From Bifidobacterium sp. ESL0728 (GTDB taxonomy: Bacteria; Actinomycetota; Actinomycetes; Actinomycetales; Bifidobacteriaceae), in the NCBI RefSeq assembly GCF_029392015.1, contig NZ_CP113925.1:1178001-1242000 (forward strand): 64,000 bases of DNA, written 5' to 3'. Position 1 is the first letter of the stretch, and each line of letters opens with the position of its first letter. Of this stretch, positions 17,769 through 27,383 are shown in pieces. The translations under genes were made by a program, and so were the position numbers. A model generated the notes under the pieces. That model did not search any database. It was not told where the DNA came from and saw nothing but the letters and a program-made list of their open reading frames with translations.

Positions 17769-19811
17769 CTACTTCTTCTTCGTGTACATCTGCGTGTTGA
17801 GCAGGTTGGCATAGTGTCTGATGACCACTGGACGCTTCACCTTCATCGACGCGGTCAGCATGCCGTTTTCCTGGCTGAATTCCTCGGGAAGCAAGATGAA
17901 CTTGCGCACGGACTCCGCCCTAGAGACGCCTTCGTTGGCCTTGTCGACCCACTTCTGCACCTCGGCACGGACCACGGCGTTCTTACAGGCATCTTCTATA
18001 GGCATGTCTTGGTCGAGGCCGGCGGCGTCAAGCCACTGGCGCAGCGAGGGCTCGTCCAAAGTGATAAGCGCGGAGATGAACGGACGCTTGTCGCCGAGCA
18101 CCAAAGCCTGCGAGACGAACGGACAGCGCTGGATGATTTCTTCGATCGGGCCTGGGGCGACGTTTTTGCCGCCGGCGGTGATGATGAGATCCTTCTTGCG
18201 ACCGGTGATATAAAGGAATCCGTCGTCGCTGATGCGGCCGAGATCGCCGGTGGCGTACCAGCCGTCTGGAGTGAAGGCGAGCTCGGTGGCCTCGTCGTTC
18301 TTGTGGTAGCGGTGGAAAACGCAGGTGCCTTTGACCTGAATCTCGCCATCTTCGGCAAGACGGATCGAGAAGCCGGGGTAGGGCACGCCAACGGAGCCTT
18401 CGTGGAACGGTGTTCCCTTCGGGTTGAACGCGCAGGGCGCGGTGGTTTCGGTCAGACCGTAGCCTTCATAAGCCGGAATATCGGCACCGCGGAAGAAAGC
18501 GAGCAGCTCCGGATCGAGGGGCGCTCCACCGGCGACGAACCATTCGGCCCGTCCGCCGAGCACCTCGCGCAGGGACTTGTAAACAATCGGATCGAAGGCG
18601 GCACGGCGGGCACGGGTGGCTAGGCTGGCCTTGCCGTTCTCGCTCATTTCCTTTTCGTATTCCTGGGCGGCGACCACGGCTGCGGCGAATGCCACGCCCT
18701 TGGCGCCGTTTCCGGCTTTCTGTGAGGCGGCGTTGTAGACCTTCTCCCACACGCGGGGCACGAGGATGGTGACGACGGGTTTGGCGACCTGCAGATCGCT
18801 GATCAGCGTCTTGATGCCGCCGGCGATATAGATACGCAGGTCGCTGGCGACCACGATGTAGTTGACGGCGCGGGCGAAGGTGTGTGCCTGAGGCAGGAAG
18901 AGCAGGACGGACTTGTCTTTTTGATGGAGCAGACCGGGCATGTAGTCGCGCAGGTTCAAAGCCGTGGTGCAGTAGTGCTCATGTGTCATCTCGACACCCT
19001 TTGGAGCTGCCGTTGACCCGGAGGTGTAGACGATGGAGCAAAGGTCGGTCTTTTTGATGGAATCAATGCGCGCGTCCAACGTTTCATCGGTCACTGACTT
19101 GCCGTAGTCGCGCAGTTCTTCGAGTGCACCGGCTTCGAGTGTATAAATCTTCTCAAGGGTCGGGCAGTCCTCGACGGCACCGTCGGCCTTCTCGCGCATG
19201 TCGTTGGTCTCGACGATGAGCAGGCGGGAATCGGAGTTGTTGACGATATTGCGAATCTGTTCGGCGGAATCGGTGTCGTAAATGGTTGCGAGCACGCCGC
19301 CCACTGCCATGACGGCGGCGTCCACAACGTCCCATTCGTAGGAGGTGTGGGACATGAAGGAGACGCCGTCGCCCTTGTCCAACCCGTAATGCATCAAACC
19401 TTTCGCCACGCTACGAACGTCGGCGAGGAATTCGTTCGCGGTTTTGGTGACCCACTGGTTGTCGACCTTGAAGGTATAGAGCGGATCGTCACCCATGCGT
19501 TCCGCGCGCTCGACATAAAGGTCGTAGATTGACATGTCATCATCAATAGGTGGGTTGCCGGGAGTGGTGACGGTCAAAAGACCGGTCTTGTCGTCGACGA
19601 AGAGTTTGGTGGGGTAGCCGGGGCCCCATTCGTGGCTGTGCGGCAATGTCGAATAATCAACTGGCTTGACGGTGGCGAGATGGCGGTCGTCGTTGAAATC
19701 CGGGGTTTCCGGGTCTTCGTTATTGACAGGGTGCTCAAAACCACTTCCCAGATGGAAGGCCTTCTGACTCAGCTTCAGCGTTTCCTTTTTCAGTGAGTTG
19801 ATGACTGACAC
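17769..19811 (-). CDS. Long-chain acyl-CoA synthetase (AMP-binding)
   Basis: AMP-forming ligase of 680 residues that would activate a long-chain fatty acid to its CoA thioester at the inner face of the membrane. The P-loop YTSGSTAAPKGVEMTH, the GYGLTETTAPCAF motif, GWYATGDLG and the ITGRKKDLIITAGGKNVAP hinge region are all present in order. Start is GTG at 19811 with GAGGAG seven bases upstream. The N-terminal 60 residues are polar and poorly conserved. A palindrome 81-98 bp upstream may be its operator. In actinobacteria this class feeds lipid synthesis or turnover rather than beta-oxidation alone. Confidence 0.93.
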   Translation of the reverse strand: MSVINSLKKETLKLSQKAFHLGSGFEHPVNNEDPETPDFNDDRHLATVKPVDYSTLPHSHEWGPGYPTKLFVDDKTGLLTVTTPGNPPIDDDMSIYDLYVERAERMGDDPLYTFKVDNQWVTKTANEFLADVRSVAKGLMHYGLDKGDGVSFMSHTSYEWDVVDAAVMAVGGVLATIYDTDSAEQIRNIVNNSDSRLLIVETNDMREKADGAVEDCPTLEKIYTLEAGALEELRDYGKSVTDETLDARIDSIKKTDLCSIVYTSGSTAAPKGVEMTHEHYCTTALNLRDYMPGLLHQKDKSVLLFLPQAHTFARAVNYIVVASDLRIYIAGGIKTLISDLQVAKPVVTILVPRVWEKVYNAASQKAGNGAKGVAFAAAVVAAQEYEKEMSENGKASLATRARRAAFDPIVYKSLREVLGGRAEWFVAGGAPLDPELLAFFRGADIPAYEGYGLTETTAPCAFNPKGTPFHEGSVGVPYPGFSIRLAEDGEIQVKGTCVFHRYHKNDEATELAFTPDGWYATGDLGRISDDGFLYITGRKKDLIITAGGKNVAPGPIEEIIQRCPFVSQALVLGDKRPFISALITLDEPSLRQWLDAAGLDQDMPIEDACKNAVVRAEVQKWVDKANEGVSRAESVRKFILLPEEFSQENGMLTASMKVKRPVVIRHYANLLNTQMYTKKK

Positions 19812-19891
19812 GTGTACACTCCTCGACCTTCTGTAGCGGTGTTGTATTCAAGCAATAAAGCCAATTCTATAGGGTTTGCCACGTTTCGTCA

Positions 19892-19909
19892 CCTTACGGT
19901 AGCGTAAGG
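19892..19909. promoter_or_regulatory. Palindrome CCTTACG-GTAG-CGTAAGG upstream of acyl-CoA ligase
   Basis: Perfect 7-bp arms around a 4-base centre, 81-98 bases upstream of the ligase start. Palindromes of the TACGGTANCGTA kind are known TetR-type operators near fatty-acid genes in other actinobacteria, so an operator is the leading interpretation. A simple stem-loop cannot be excluded. Confidence 0.5.
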
Positions 19910-20067
19910 GAGGTCAAGTGTCGCAGGGAACAAGAGCCATCGTTATGTCTGCAAATTACGTCCCGAAAACAGCAAGCCGTAGATAGCCATGTTGCGGAAT
20001 CGCACTATAAATCGATGAATACTGTTCCTTTCTGATTTTGCGAATAGGCCAATTCGTGATTGTGCTA

Positions 20068-21105
20068 TCAGTTAAAAACGATATATCCTGATACACCTTT
20101 TGGCCTGGTCAGATGAAATATTTCACTCACGAACGCCGTTACGGTTTTCCAATAGCGTTTGGGGTCTGTGGAGGCGGACATCGCGTGTGCGGCTCCGGGA
20201 ATCATCAGTTTCTGCTTTATCGGACTGGCACAGGCGCGGAAATTGCGGTCGAGACTTGCTGGATTGACGAAGTCGTCGGCGGAGCCGTGGATGAAAAGCA
20301 TGGGAATCGTTGTATGACGTAGCGCTTCGACGCACGAAGCCTCATTGAAATCATAACCGGCACGGCGTCGCGCGATGGAACTCATGATGTCAATCGCCGG
20401 GTGGGCCAGGAATGCCGGGGCATGGTACAAATGTCTGGCGCTATACAAAAACTGGTCTTCAAGGCTGGTATAGCCACAATCGGCTATGGCGGCTTTGACA
20501 TTTTTCGGCAGATTCGGGTCGCCTGCGGTGAGCATCACCGTCGCCGCTCCCATGGAATTGCCGTCCAGCAGGATCTGCGCTTTCGGGTCATTGGCCACGA
20601 TGGTTTCGATCCATTGCAAGAGGTCGCGGTGTTCCAACGCGCCCATGCCGATATATTTGCCGTTGCTCAGTTCGTGGCAACGGTTGGCAGGCGTAAGCAC
20701 AGTAAAGCCGAGGCCTGCGAAACGATGTGCGTATTTCGCCATTTCCTTGGGTTCTCCTGAGAATCCGTGACAGCAGATGGCGTAGAGATGGTGTGGAGGA
20801 TTGGCACAGTCCGGGTCGAGCATCCAGCCGTGCAGTTGCGTGCCGTCGGATGCCTTCAATGCCACCGGGCGCTTGGCGTTGTCGAACCAGCGTGCGGCCT
20901 CGGCCTCTTCCTTGGCGTCGTGATGGGGCTGGCGGGCGGCAAGAGTGGTGTTCGGACGGTTGCTTTTGAACAGCGAACGTTTTGATCCGGGCTCGAGCAC
21001 AAAACGGAACAGATAATCGGCGGCGGCATAAAGACTTCCTGCTACTGCCAAGCCACCGCAAAAAAGACCGACGGCCAACGTTCTGGCTTTACTTCGCTGA
21101 ACCAT
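20068..21105 (-). CDS. Membrane-anchored alpha/beta hydrolase
   Basis: Hydrolase of 345 residues from ATG 21105, chosen because GGAG lies six bases before it; an upstream TTG at 21117 would add four residues. One hydrophobic segment at about 10-33 anchors it, and the rest is probably outside the membrane. The alpha/beta fold shows CCHGFSGEP (oxyanion region), nucleophile elbow GNSMG (about 180), FIHGSADDFVN with the acid and GAAHAMS with the catalytic His. It is similar in layout to BEM46/cinnamoyl esterase-like exported hydrolases. Substrate unknown. Confidence 0.87.
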   Translation of the reverse strand: MVQRSKARTLAVGLFCGGLAVAGSLYAAADYLFRFVLEPGSKRSLFKSNRPNTTLAARQPHHDAKEEAEAARWFDNAKRPVALKASDGTQLHGWMLDPDCANPPHHLYAICCHGFSGEPKEMAKYAHRFAGLGFTVLTPANRCHELSNGKYIGMGALEHRDLLQWIETIVANDPKAQILLDGNSMGAATVMLTAGDPNLPKNVKAAIADCGYTSLEDQFLYSARHLYHAPAFLAHPAIDIMSSIARRRAGYDFNEASCVEALRHTTIPMLFIHGSADDFVNPASLDRNFRACASPIKQKLMIPGAAHAMSASTDPKRYWKTVTAFVSEIFHLTRPKGVSGYIVFN

Positions 21106-21383
21106 AACGGGCTCCAATCTTTCTCGGCATGGTGATGATACAGATTATAAAAGGATAGGTTCACAAATTTATTTTTCATTGCATTCAGCGGATGTCTGCT
21201 TCAACGGTATAATAAAAACGTTGTTTCGGCAGGTTTTATATCTGTCGCGCTTTGGCGAGGGGAAGCGATTCCCGTTATCGACTGGGCTGAATCTTTTGGG
21301 TCTCTTTGAGACTGCAATTTCGGCGCGTCGGTGCACCGAGACAACGCAGTGCATAATATCAACAATCTCAAGGAGATTAGACT

Positions 21384-22067
21384 ATGGCAAACACCATTTC
21401 CATCGAGGGCGAAATCCGCAACGAGTTCGGCAAGGGCGCTGCCCGCCGCATGCGCGTGGCCAAGCAGATTCCGGCCACCATCTATGCCGGCGGCAACGAT
21501 CCCGTTTTCGTCAAGCTTCCCATGCGTGAGACCACGCTGGCCCTGCGTCGTACGAACGCGCTGTTTACCATCAAGTGCGGCGACAAGTCCAAGATGGCCG
21601 TCGTCAAGGACGTCCAGCGTAATCCCGTCAAGCGTATCGTCGAGCATATCGACTTCTACGAGGTCAAGGCCGGCGAGAAGATCGAGGTCGAGGTCCCGGT
21701 CTTCGCCGTTGGCACCCCGAAGGGCGCGGCTGTCGCGTTCGTCGATATCCAGCAGCTCCGCGTGCGCGCCAGCGTCGACCAGCTGCCCGAGCGTATCGAT
21801 GTCAACGTCGATGGCCTGCAGGATGGTGAGAAGGTCTTCGCCAAGGATCTCGACCTGCCGAAGGGCGTCGAGTTCGTCAACACCGATCCTGAAGAGTCCG
21901 TCGTCTCCGTCGAGATTCCTGAGGACGCCACCGCCACCACTGCGGTCTCCGCTGAGGATGCCGCTGCTGCCGCCGCCGGTGTCGAAGGTGAGGAAGGCGC
22001 AGCCGCCGAAGGCGATGCTGATGCCGCAGCCTCCGATGATGCGGATGCCGATGCCGACAAGAAGTGA
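21384..22067 (+). CDS. rplY: 50S ribosomal protein L25 (general stress protein Ctc type)
   Basis: Long-form L25 of 227 residues that binds 5S rRNA. It begins with the typical ISIEGEIRNEFGKGAARRMR motif and includes the C-terminal TL5 beta domain with the VPVFAVGTPKG stretch. The Glu/Ala/Asp-rich tail of about 40 residues is usual in actinobacterial L25. AAGGAG precedes the ATG. A clear rho-independent terminator follows, so it is probably monocistronic. Confidence 0.95.
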   Translation: MANTISIEGEIRNEFGKGAARRMRVAKQIPATIYAGGNDPVFVKLPMRETTLALRRTNALFTIKCGDKSKMAVVKDVQRNPVKRIVEHIDFYEVKAGEKIEVEVPVFAVGTPKGAAVAFVDIQQLRVRASVDQLPERIDVNVDGLQDGEKVFAKDLDLPKGVEFVNTDPEESVVSVEIPEDATATTAVSAEDAAAAAAGVEGEEGAAAEGDADAAASDDADADADKK

Positions 22068-22128
22068 GTTCACTTCGATCGACGCATCTGACGTATTGGC
22101 GTCTCCGATAAGGTGACGTTGATTGTTC

Positions 22129-22170
22129 AAATCCGTACTGGCCGTATTTTGCGGCTGGTACGGATTTTTT
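22129..22170 (+). terminator. Rho-independent terminator of rplY
   Basis: AAATCCGTAC (22129-22138) pairs with GTACGGATTT (22158-22167), and the inner TGGCCG/CGGCTG bases extend the stem. Six T residues close it. Confidence 0.85.
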
Positions 22171-22344
22171 CGATATCGAGCATTGCATTGTGAACCCTCA
22201 CACCGAAATTTTTTCATAATGTGAACGATTTCACCATATATAACCGTCTATGTGCGAGAGTAGCAACATAACCCGGCGCCACAAGCGCAAGGCAAACCAC
22301 AATTCTGGCCGCTACGGCGACTGAAGTAAAGAAGAAGTGCATAT

Positions 22345-23472
22345 ATGACTGAGCAATCCCATCATGATCCAGCGGCGTTGTCGAAACTTACGGAACCGTT
22401 CAAGGTTCTCGACAACCCGAATCCAGCTTCCGACGCCGAGCGCGCAAAGCTGATTGACAAGCCGGCATTCGGCCAGCTCTTCAGCGACAATATGACCCAC
22501 ATGGTCTGGCATAAGGACAGCGGCTGGGGCGATCGCCGAGTCGAGCCTTATGGCCCGCTTGCCATGAGCCCCGGTGCCTCCGTCCTGCATTATGCACAGG
22601 AGTGCTTCGAGGGTCTCAAGGCCTATCGTCACGCCGACGGTAGCACCTGGCTGTTCCGTCCGGACGCGAACGCCGAGCGTTTCGCCAATTCCGCCAAGCG
22701 TCTGTATCTGCCTGAACTTTCCAAGGATGATTTCCTGGGTTCCGTCGCCGCTCTGGTCAAGCGCGATGTCAACTGGGTCCCGACCCGTCGCGAATACACG
22801 CTTTACATGCGTCCGTTCATGTTCGCCTCCGAGGCGTTCCTCGGTGTGCGTGCACCTCAGACCGTCGACTATTGCGTCATTGCCTCGCCTTCCGGCCCGT
22901 ACTTCCCGGGCGGCGTCAAGCCGGTGAGCATCTGGGTGGAGGACAAGTGGTTCCGTACCGGCCCCGGCGGCACCGGCTTCGCCAAGTGCGGCGGCAACTA
23001 TGCCGCTTCGCTTCTGGGCGAGTACCGCGGCGCCGACCACGGCTGCGAGCAGGTCTGCTTCGTCGACGCGGCCACCAAGACCTACCTTGAGGAACTCGGC
23101 GGCATGAACATGTTCACCGTCCACAAGGACGGCCACTTGGAGACCCCGTCGCTGACCGGCAACATTCTGCCTGGCGTCACCCGTCGCTCGCTCATCCAGC
23201 TTGCACAGGACAAGGGCCACGATGTGGTCGAGACCATGATCAAGCTCGACGACCTGCTCGAGGACATCAAGTCCGGCGAGGTCACCGAGGTCTTCGCCTG
23301 CGGCACCGCTGCAATCATCACGCCTATCGGTCGCTTCAAGTCCGAGAAGTTCGACGTTCCGGTCAACGGCGGCAAGTCCGGCGACTTGACGCTGAAGCTT
23401 CGCGACGAACTGCTTGGCATCCAGATGGGTGAGATCGCCGATCCTCATGACTGGATGTGGAAGGTCTGCTGA
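22345..23472 (+). CDS. ilvE: Branched-chain amino acid aminotransferase
   Basis: PLP-dependent class IV aminotransferase of 375 residues, which makes valine, leucine and isoleucine from their 2-oxo acids with glutamate as donor. The lysine that carries PLP is in FAKCGGNYAASL. The region RPDANAERFANSAKRL and the closing FACGTAAIITPIGRF match the BCAT type II family. A terminator lies right after the gene. Confidence 0.95.
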   Translation: MTEQSHHDPAALSKLTEPFKVLDNPNPASDAERAKLIDKPAFGQLFSDNMTHMVWHKDSGWGDRRVEPYGPLAMSPGASVLHYAQECFEGLKAYRHADGSTWLFRPDANAERFANSAKRLYLPELSKDDFLGSVAALVKRDVNWVPTRREYTLYMRPFMFASEAFLGVRAPQTVDYCVIASPSGPYFPGGVKPVSIWVEDKWFRTGPGGTGFAKCGGNYAASLLGEYRGADHGCEQVCFVDAATKTYLEELGGMNMFTVHKDGHLETPSLTGNILPGVTRRSLIQLAQDKGHDVVETMIKLDDLLEDIKSGEVTEVFACGTAAIITPIGRFKSEKFDVPVNGGKSGDLTLKLRDELLGIQMGEIADPHDWMWKVC

Positions 23473-23509
23473 ACGAAAGCTTTTCGCTTAACTGACGTTT
23501 AGTTTTCAG

Positions 23510-23563
23510 ACGGCCTGTAGCATTTCCTAAAGTTTTGGGAGATGTCGCAGGCCGTTTATTTAT
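23510..23563 (+). terminator. Terminator of ilvE
   Basis: ACGGCCTG (23510-23517) pairs with CAGGCCGT (23548-23555) and is followed by TTATTTAT. Partially complementary inner bases lengthen the stem. Confidence 0.75.
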
Positions 23564-23737
23564 ATTCTGCAAAAGTTGAGCGGTTTTAATTTGTTAATCG
23601 ATTTGTTAATCGCGTTAAACAAGAATTGTCTCGTATAATTTCTGTATTACGAAATAGAATATGTTTTTGACGATAGTTTGTGCGTTGCTTGGTATATTGT
23701 TTCAACTATCCATACGAATATATGAAGGATGTGCGGT

Positions 23738-24448
23738 ATGCAATTGGCGCTGGAAAGTAACGTCTTTTTCTGGGCCATCGAATATATCGCGACCTTCTGC
23801 TGCGGCTTGTTGGGCGGGCTCTGCGCCGTAAAGAAAAAATACGATTTCATCGCCATCCTCATGACGGTCTGGCTCACGGGTCTTGGAGGCGGCATTATCC
23901 GTGACGTATTGCTGGGTATATTTCCGCCGGTCGGTGTCTCTGACAAAGGGCTTGTCGTCACTTGCCTGATTGCCAGTGTCACGGTCGCCATCATTTACCC
24001 GGAAGTCGACCGACTCAAATGGATTATGGTCGCTCTTGACGCGCTGGCGCTTGGTCTCTACGCGGTCAACGGCACGCAAAAGGCGTTGATTTACCATACG
24101 TCCGGTATGACGGCCGTTTTCATGGGACTGATTACGGCCATCGGGGGAGGCCTCATTCGAGACATCCTGATCAACGATGTGCCGTCGGTCATCCGCGACA
24201 GCCATTGGTATGCGGTCCCGGCGTTGATCGGCAGCGTGCTCACGGTATTCGTCACCCGTGCCTATCAAGGCGGGCACATTCCATTCAGTCTTGAAGTGAC
24301 GTTCGATATCGCCATCGTTGCCTTTGTGGTCATTTTACGTGTGCTTTCGGTACGTTTCGATTGGAAAGTGCCTGGTGCCATCAGACGGCATCACACCTAT
24401 CTGCCGTTGCCTGCAAAAGACGATGAAGAGGTCGACAGCAGCAAGTGA
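23738..24448 (+). CDS. Trimeric intracellular cation channel (TRIC/UPF0126) family protein
   Basis: Membrane protein of 236 residues with about seven helices and two repeats of the UPF0126 domain. The paired GGGIIRDVLLG (about 50) and GGGLIRDILIND (about 135) loops are the conserved Gly-Gly-Gly and Arg-Asp signature of bacterial TRIC channels such as YicG. I use ATG at 23738 because GAAGGA is eight bases before it; an ATG at 23729 overlaps that site. The physiological ion is unknown in bacteria. Confidence 0.87.
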   Translation: MQLALESNVFFWAIEYIATFCCGLLGGLCAVKKKYDFIAILMTVWLTGLGGGIIRDVLLGIFPPVGVSDKGLVVTCLIASVTVAIIYPEVDRLKWIMVALDALALGLYAVNGTQKALIYHTSGMTAVFMGLITAIGGGLIRDILINDVPSVIRDSHWYAVPALIGSVLTVFVTRAYQGGHIPFSLEVTFDIAIVAFVVILRVLSVRFDWKVPGAIRRHHTYLPLPAKDDEEVDSSK

Positions 24449-24864
24449 GATTCGTTTTGGTCATTGTTGACTGATTAATCGGTTGATTGTTTCTGTTTTT
24501 ATGCCTCCATCCGCCATTCAGCCGATTAATTATTTATTGCTGTTCTCCTTCGACTTCATACTTGAACGGGTGAATCGTGAATGGCTTTCCGCATATATAT
24601 TATTGAGTACCGGTAGCAAGAATGATCAGAGTAATGATCACTATTTGCAACGGGTAAAATCAGGCATAGCTTATTACAGGCATTTGTTGTCCGAGCAGGT
24701 TGGGAAAATCGATATACCTGACACCAAACCTTCAGCTCAAGCACGTGACTGTTGCACGTCAATCGCATATATGGGTCAGGTGGACAATTCGAAAAAGATG
24801 GTTATTGGCTGATTCGTAGAATTGGCCATATCGCATCTATTGAACCGACTCGAAGAGGAGCAGC
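24449..24864. other. 416-bp intergenic region with no convincing gene
   Basis: An A/T-rich stretch. A 109-codon open frame beginning with TTG at 24483 lacks a ribosome site and a recognisable product. GAGGAG just before 24865 belongs to the exporter gene. No precursor-peptide gene with a leader/GG pattern was found. Confidence 0.5.
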
Positions 24865-26748
24865 ATGTCGATTGATGATAATACGAGGAATGATAAGCCT
24901 TCGGCAAAGGGTCGTTCTCGCATCTCGTCTCTGACGACATTGCGGAAGTCATCACGGCTATTGATGGCAGTGGCACCGATATCCGTCATTGTCCTTCTCG
25001 TTCTTACTGTGGTGCGGTCCCTGCTGTCGCCCCTACAGATTTTGGCCACAACACAGATCGTGAATTCCGTGGGTACAGGTTTGCTGCCGAAGGTTGTCGA
25101 TTCAACGGTACTTTTCGCTGTGGTCCTACTGGGAATGTTCGTTGCCGAGAACATCATTAAATATCTATCCGACTCAATTCGAGAAAAACTATCATACTGC
25201 GCTAATTGCAGTATCGTCGATAAGCTCACTACGCTCGAAACGCAGCAGTTCGAGGATGCGGAGACCTTCGATCGTATACAGCGGGCCGGAGGAGATACGG
25301 GCGGACATATCTTCACTATATTTGATAGTGCACGTGATTTTCTACAGTCGTTCCTCACTATTGTATCCGTATTCTCTTTACTGGTTTCATGGAACAAATG
25401 GGTGGCCTTTTTCCTTCTGCTGGCGCCTATTCCAGGTACCATCGGCACATTGATGGCCAGTTCCAAACAGTACAATATCGATTACCAGCGGGCAGGGGAA
25501 CAACGCTTGTCGGACTATTATCGTTCGATTCTGACATCGGATAATGCAGCCAAGGAAGTCCATCTGTTTGGTCTGGGTGGTTTGTTGTCAGGGCGTTATA
25601 AGACGCTTATCGGTGGTTTTCTCAAACAGGATCTCGCTATGTCACGTATCTATCTGTGGATTGCGCTTGGCTTGGGGATTCTTACGACTCTGGCCAATAT
25701 CGGGGCGGTCGCCGTGGGTGCGATTCAGGCTATGCATACAGGTGATGTCGGGCAGCTGGCCGGTTATATCAGTGCGACAGGGTCATTCGGGCAATCGGTA
25801 TTACTTATTTTGGTTTCGGCCTCCAGCATTTATCAGAGTCTGCTTTACGCCGGCAATTGGGTTCATCTCATGGACACTGAGCCGGCTGTGATCCGCTCTG
25901 GCGGCGAGAAACTCGAGGATGGAACGCCGGTGACCGTTTCTTTCCGAAACGTAAGATTTGCCTATCCTGGTTCCACCGATGGCAAGGAAATTCTTCATGG
26001 TGTCTCTTTTGATCTTCCCGCCGGTCAATGTTCGGCTCTTGTTGGACTCAATGGTGCAGGTAAATCAACTATCGCGAAACTGATTTTACGTGTCTACGAG
26101 CCCACTTCCGGGTCGATTCTCATTAACGGCAGGGATATCAGTGAGTATTCCCGCGCGTCGTTGTACGAGAGGTGTTCTGCGATTTTCCAGGATTATATAC
26201 GATATGAGCGGCCCTTACGTGAGAATGTGGGATTTGGCGATCTGGATGGAATCAACGATGATGATGCCATTGAACATGCGCTTGATCTGGTAGGGATGAA
26301 GGGTCTGGAGCAGTCACTGCCCGAGGGCCTGGATACTGTATTGGGGAGGCACTTCGAGGGCGGTTACCAACTTTCCATCGGGCAATGGCAGCGCGTTGCC
26401 CTCGCCCGCGCTTTGTTCAGGCGGCCGTCATTGCTTATTATGGATGAGCCGACCGCATCCGTGGATGCCCTTTCCGAGAAGCACTTTTTTGACTCACTGG
26501 ATCGGGCGGATAGTACGGAGGAAGGGTCGCGGCGTACCACCATCCTCATCGCCCATCGTTTCACCACCATCACTCACGCCAGTCATATAGTCGTCCTGCG
26601 TGACGGCGATATAGTCGGAGAGGGCGATCACGGGACATTATTGTCCGATTGCCCGTATTACCGCGGTTTATATGAGGCCCAAGTGGTCAGTCAGCGGCAT
26701 GAGGATCCCGCATCGATGCTGCGTCCGGAGAATATCGAAGGAGAATAA
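24865..26748 (+). CDS. ABC exporter, fused membrane and ATPase domains
   Basis: Half-transporter of 627 residues. The N-terminal membrane domain has about six helices between 30 and 320. The ATPase part has Walker A GLNGAGKST (about 390), signature LSIGQWQRVALARALF (a variant in which SIGQ replaces SGGQ), Walker B LLIMDEPTASVDA and H-loop IAHRFTTI. The SIGQ signature and the protein's length are seen in exporters next to peptide or bacteriocin clusters, but no precursor peptide lies next to it. A homodimer exporting a lipid, drug or peptide is likely. Confidence 0.88.
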   Translation: MSIDDNTRNDKPSAKGRSRISSLTTLRKSSRLLMAVAPISVIVLLVLTVVRSLLSPLQILATTQIVNSVGTGLLPKVVDSTVLFAVVLLGMFVAENIIKYLSDSIREKLSYCANCSIVDKLTTLETQQFEDAETFDRIQRAGGDTGGHIFTIFDSARDFLQSFLTIVSVFSLLVSWNKWVAFFLLLAPIPGTIGTLMASSKQYNIDYQRAGEQRLSDYYRSILTSDNAAKEVHLFGLGGLLSGRYKTLIGGFLKQDLAMSRIYLWIALGLGILTTLANIGAVAVGAIQAMHTGDVGQLAGYISATGSFGQSVLLILVSASSIYQSLLYAGNWVHLMDTEPAVIRSGGEKLEDGTPVTVSFRNVRFAYPGSTDGKEILHGVSFDLPAGQCSALVGLNGAGKSTIAKLILRVYEPTSGSILINGRDISEYSRASLYERCSAIFQDYIRYERPLRENVGFGDLDGINDDDAIEHALDLVGMKGLEQSLPEGLDTVLGRHFEGGYQLSIGQWQRVALARALFRRPSLLIMDEPTASVDALSEKHFFDSLDRADSTEEGSRRTTILIAHRFTTITHASHIVVLRDGDIVGEGDHGTLLSDCPYYRGLYEAQVVSQRHEDPASMLRPENIEGE

Positions 26749-26846
26749 GATTCGCCAGTGTATGTACTTCTCATTGCAACCATTGATTGTCCGCAGATTC
26801 TGTCATCGCATATCGTTGGAATTCTAGGTATTCGAATTCCTGTAAT

Positions 26847-26892
26847 ACGACGAAAGTCACGAAAAACGGCCCGAAAACGTGCTTTTCGTCGT
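26847..26892. terminator. Stem-loop between convergent exporter and regulator genes
   Basis: ACGACGAAAG (26847-26856) pairs with CTTTTCGTCGT (26882-26892) with one bulge. The position between convergent gene ends supports a bidirectional terminator. Confidence 0.5.
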
Positions 26893-26907
26893 GTGGACGA
26901 GCGTTTA

Positions 26908-27372
26908 TCATGCCGGCTGTTTTGGTTCGTACTTGAGGATGTCGCCGGGCTGACATTCCAGCGCCTCGCAGATGCCGGCCAGTGTCGTAAAACGGATGGC
27001 TGCCACGCGGTTGTTCTTGATTTTCGAGAGGTTGACGTTGGAGATGCCCACCTCGTCCGCGAGCTCCTTGAGCGACATGTGCCGGTCGACCATCACCTTG
27101 TCGAGCTCCAGCACGATGGTGCCTTTTGGCTGGTGGTGTGTGTCGGCTGTCGGAACGGGTGGAGTGACGGCGTCGGTCGTGGTGTGCTGTTGTTGGGCGA
27201 GCCGTACCTTTTCCTCATACGTCAGTGATGAAGAGCTCCGGTTTCCTGATAGGAAAGTACCGGTATCATTTCGGCCCGCCTCTTTTGTGGTATTCGTGGA
27301 TTGGTTTTCATCGTTCGGGGATGACGTGGCATCGCGAGGTATCGAGCGGTCAGAGTGTTGTTTGAACATCAT
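26908..27372 (-). CDS. Cro/CI-type regulator with long disordered N-terminus
   Basis: Protein of 154 residues whose last ~70 match small YozG-like HTH regulators: LKELADEVGISNVNLSKIKNNR is the helix-turn-helix, and the ending CQPGDILKYEP is the family signature. The first ~85 residues are Ser/Thr/Asn/Gln-rich and probably disordered, which is unusual, since relatives are normally only about 70 residues long. It follows the DUF2975 membrane gene by 11 bp. This HTH/DUF2975 pairing is a common conserved operon. Confidence 0.82.
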   Translation of the reverse strand: MMFKQHSDRSIPRDATSSPNDENQSTNTTKEAGRNDTGTFLSGNRSSSSLTYEEKVRLAQQQHTTTDAVTPPVPTADTHHQPKGTIVLELDKVMVDRHMSLKELADEVGISNVNLSKIKNNRVAAIRFTTLAGICEALECQPGDILKYEPKQPA

Positions 27373-27383
27373 GATTCGCTTCC

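Noticed and set aside
24483-24812. 109-codon open frame upstream of the ABC exporter
   Set aside because: TTG start, no ribosome site, composition unlike coding DNA and no recognisable domain.
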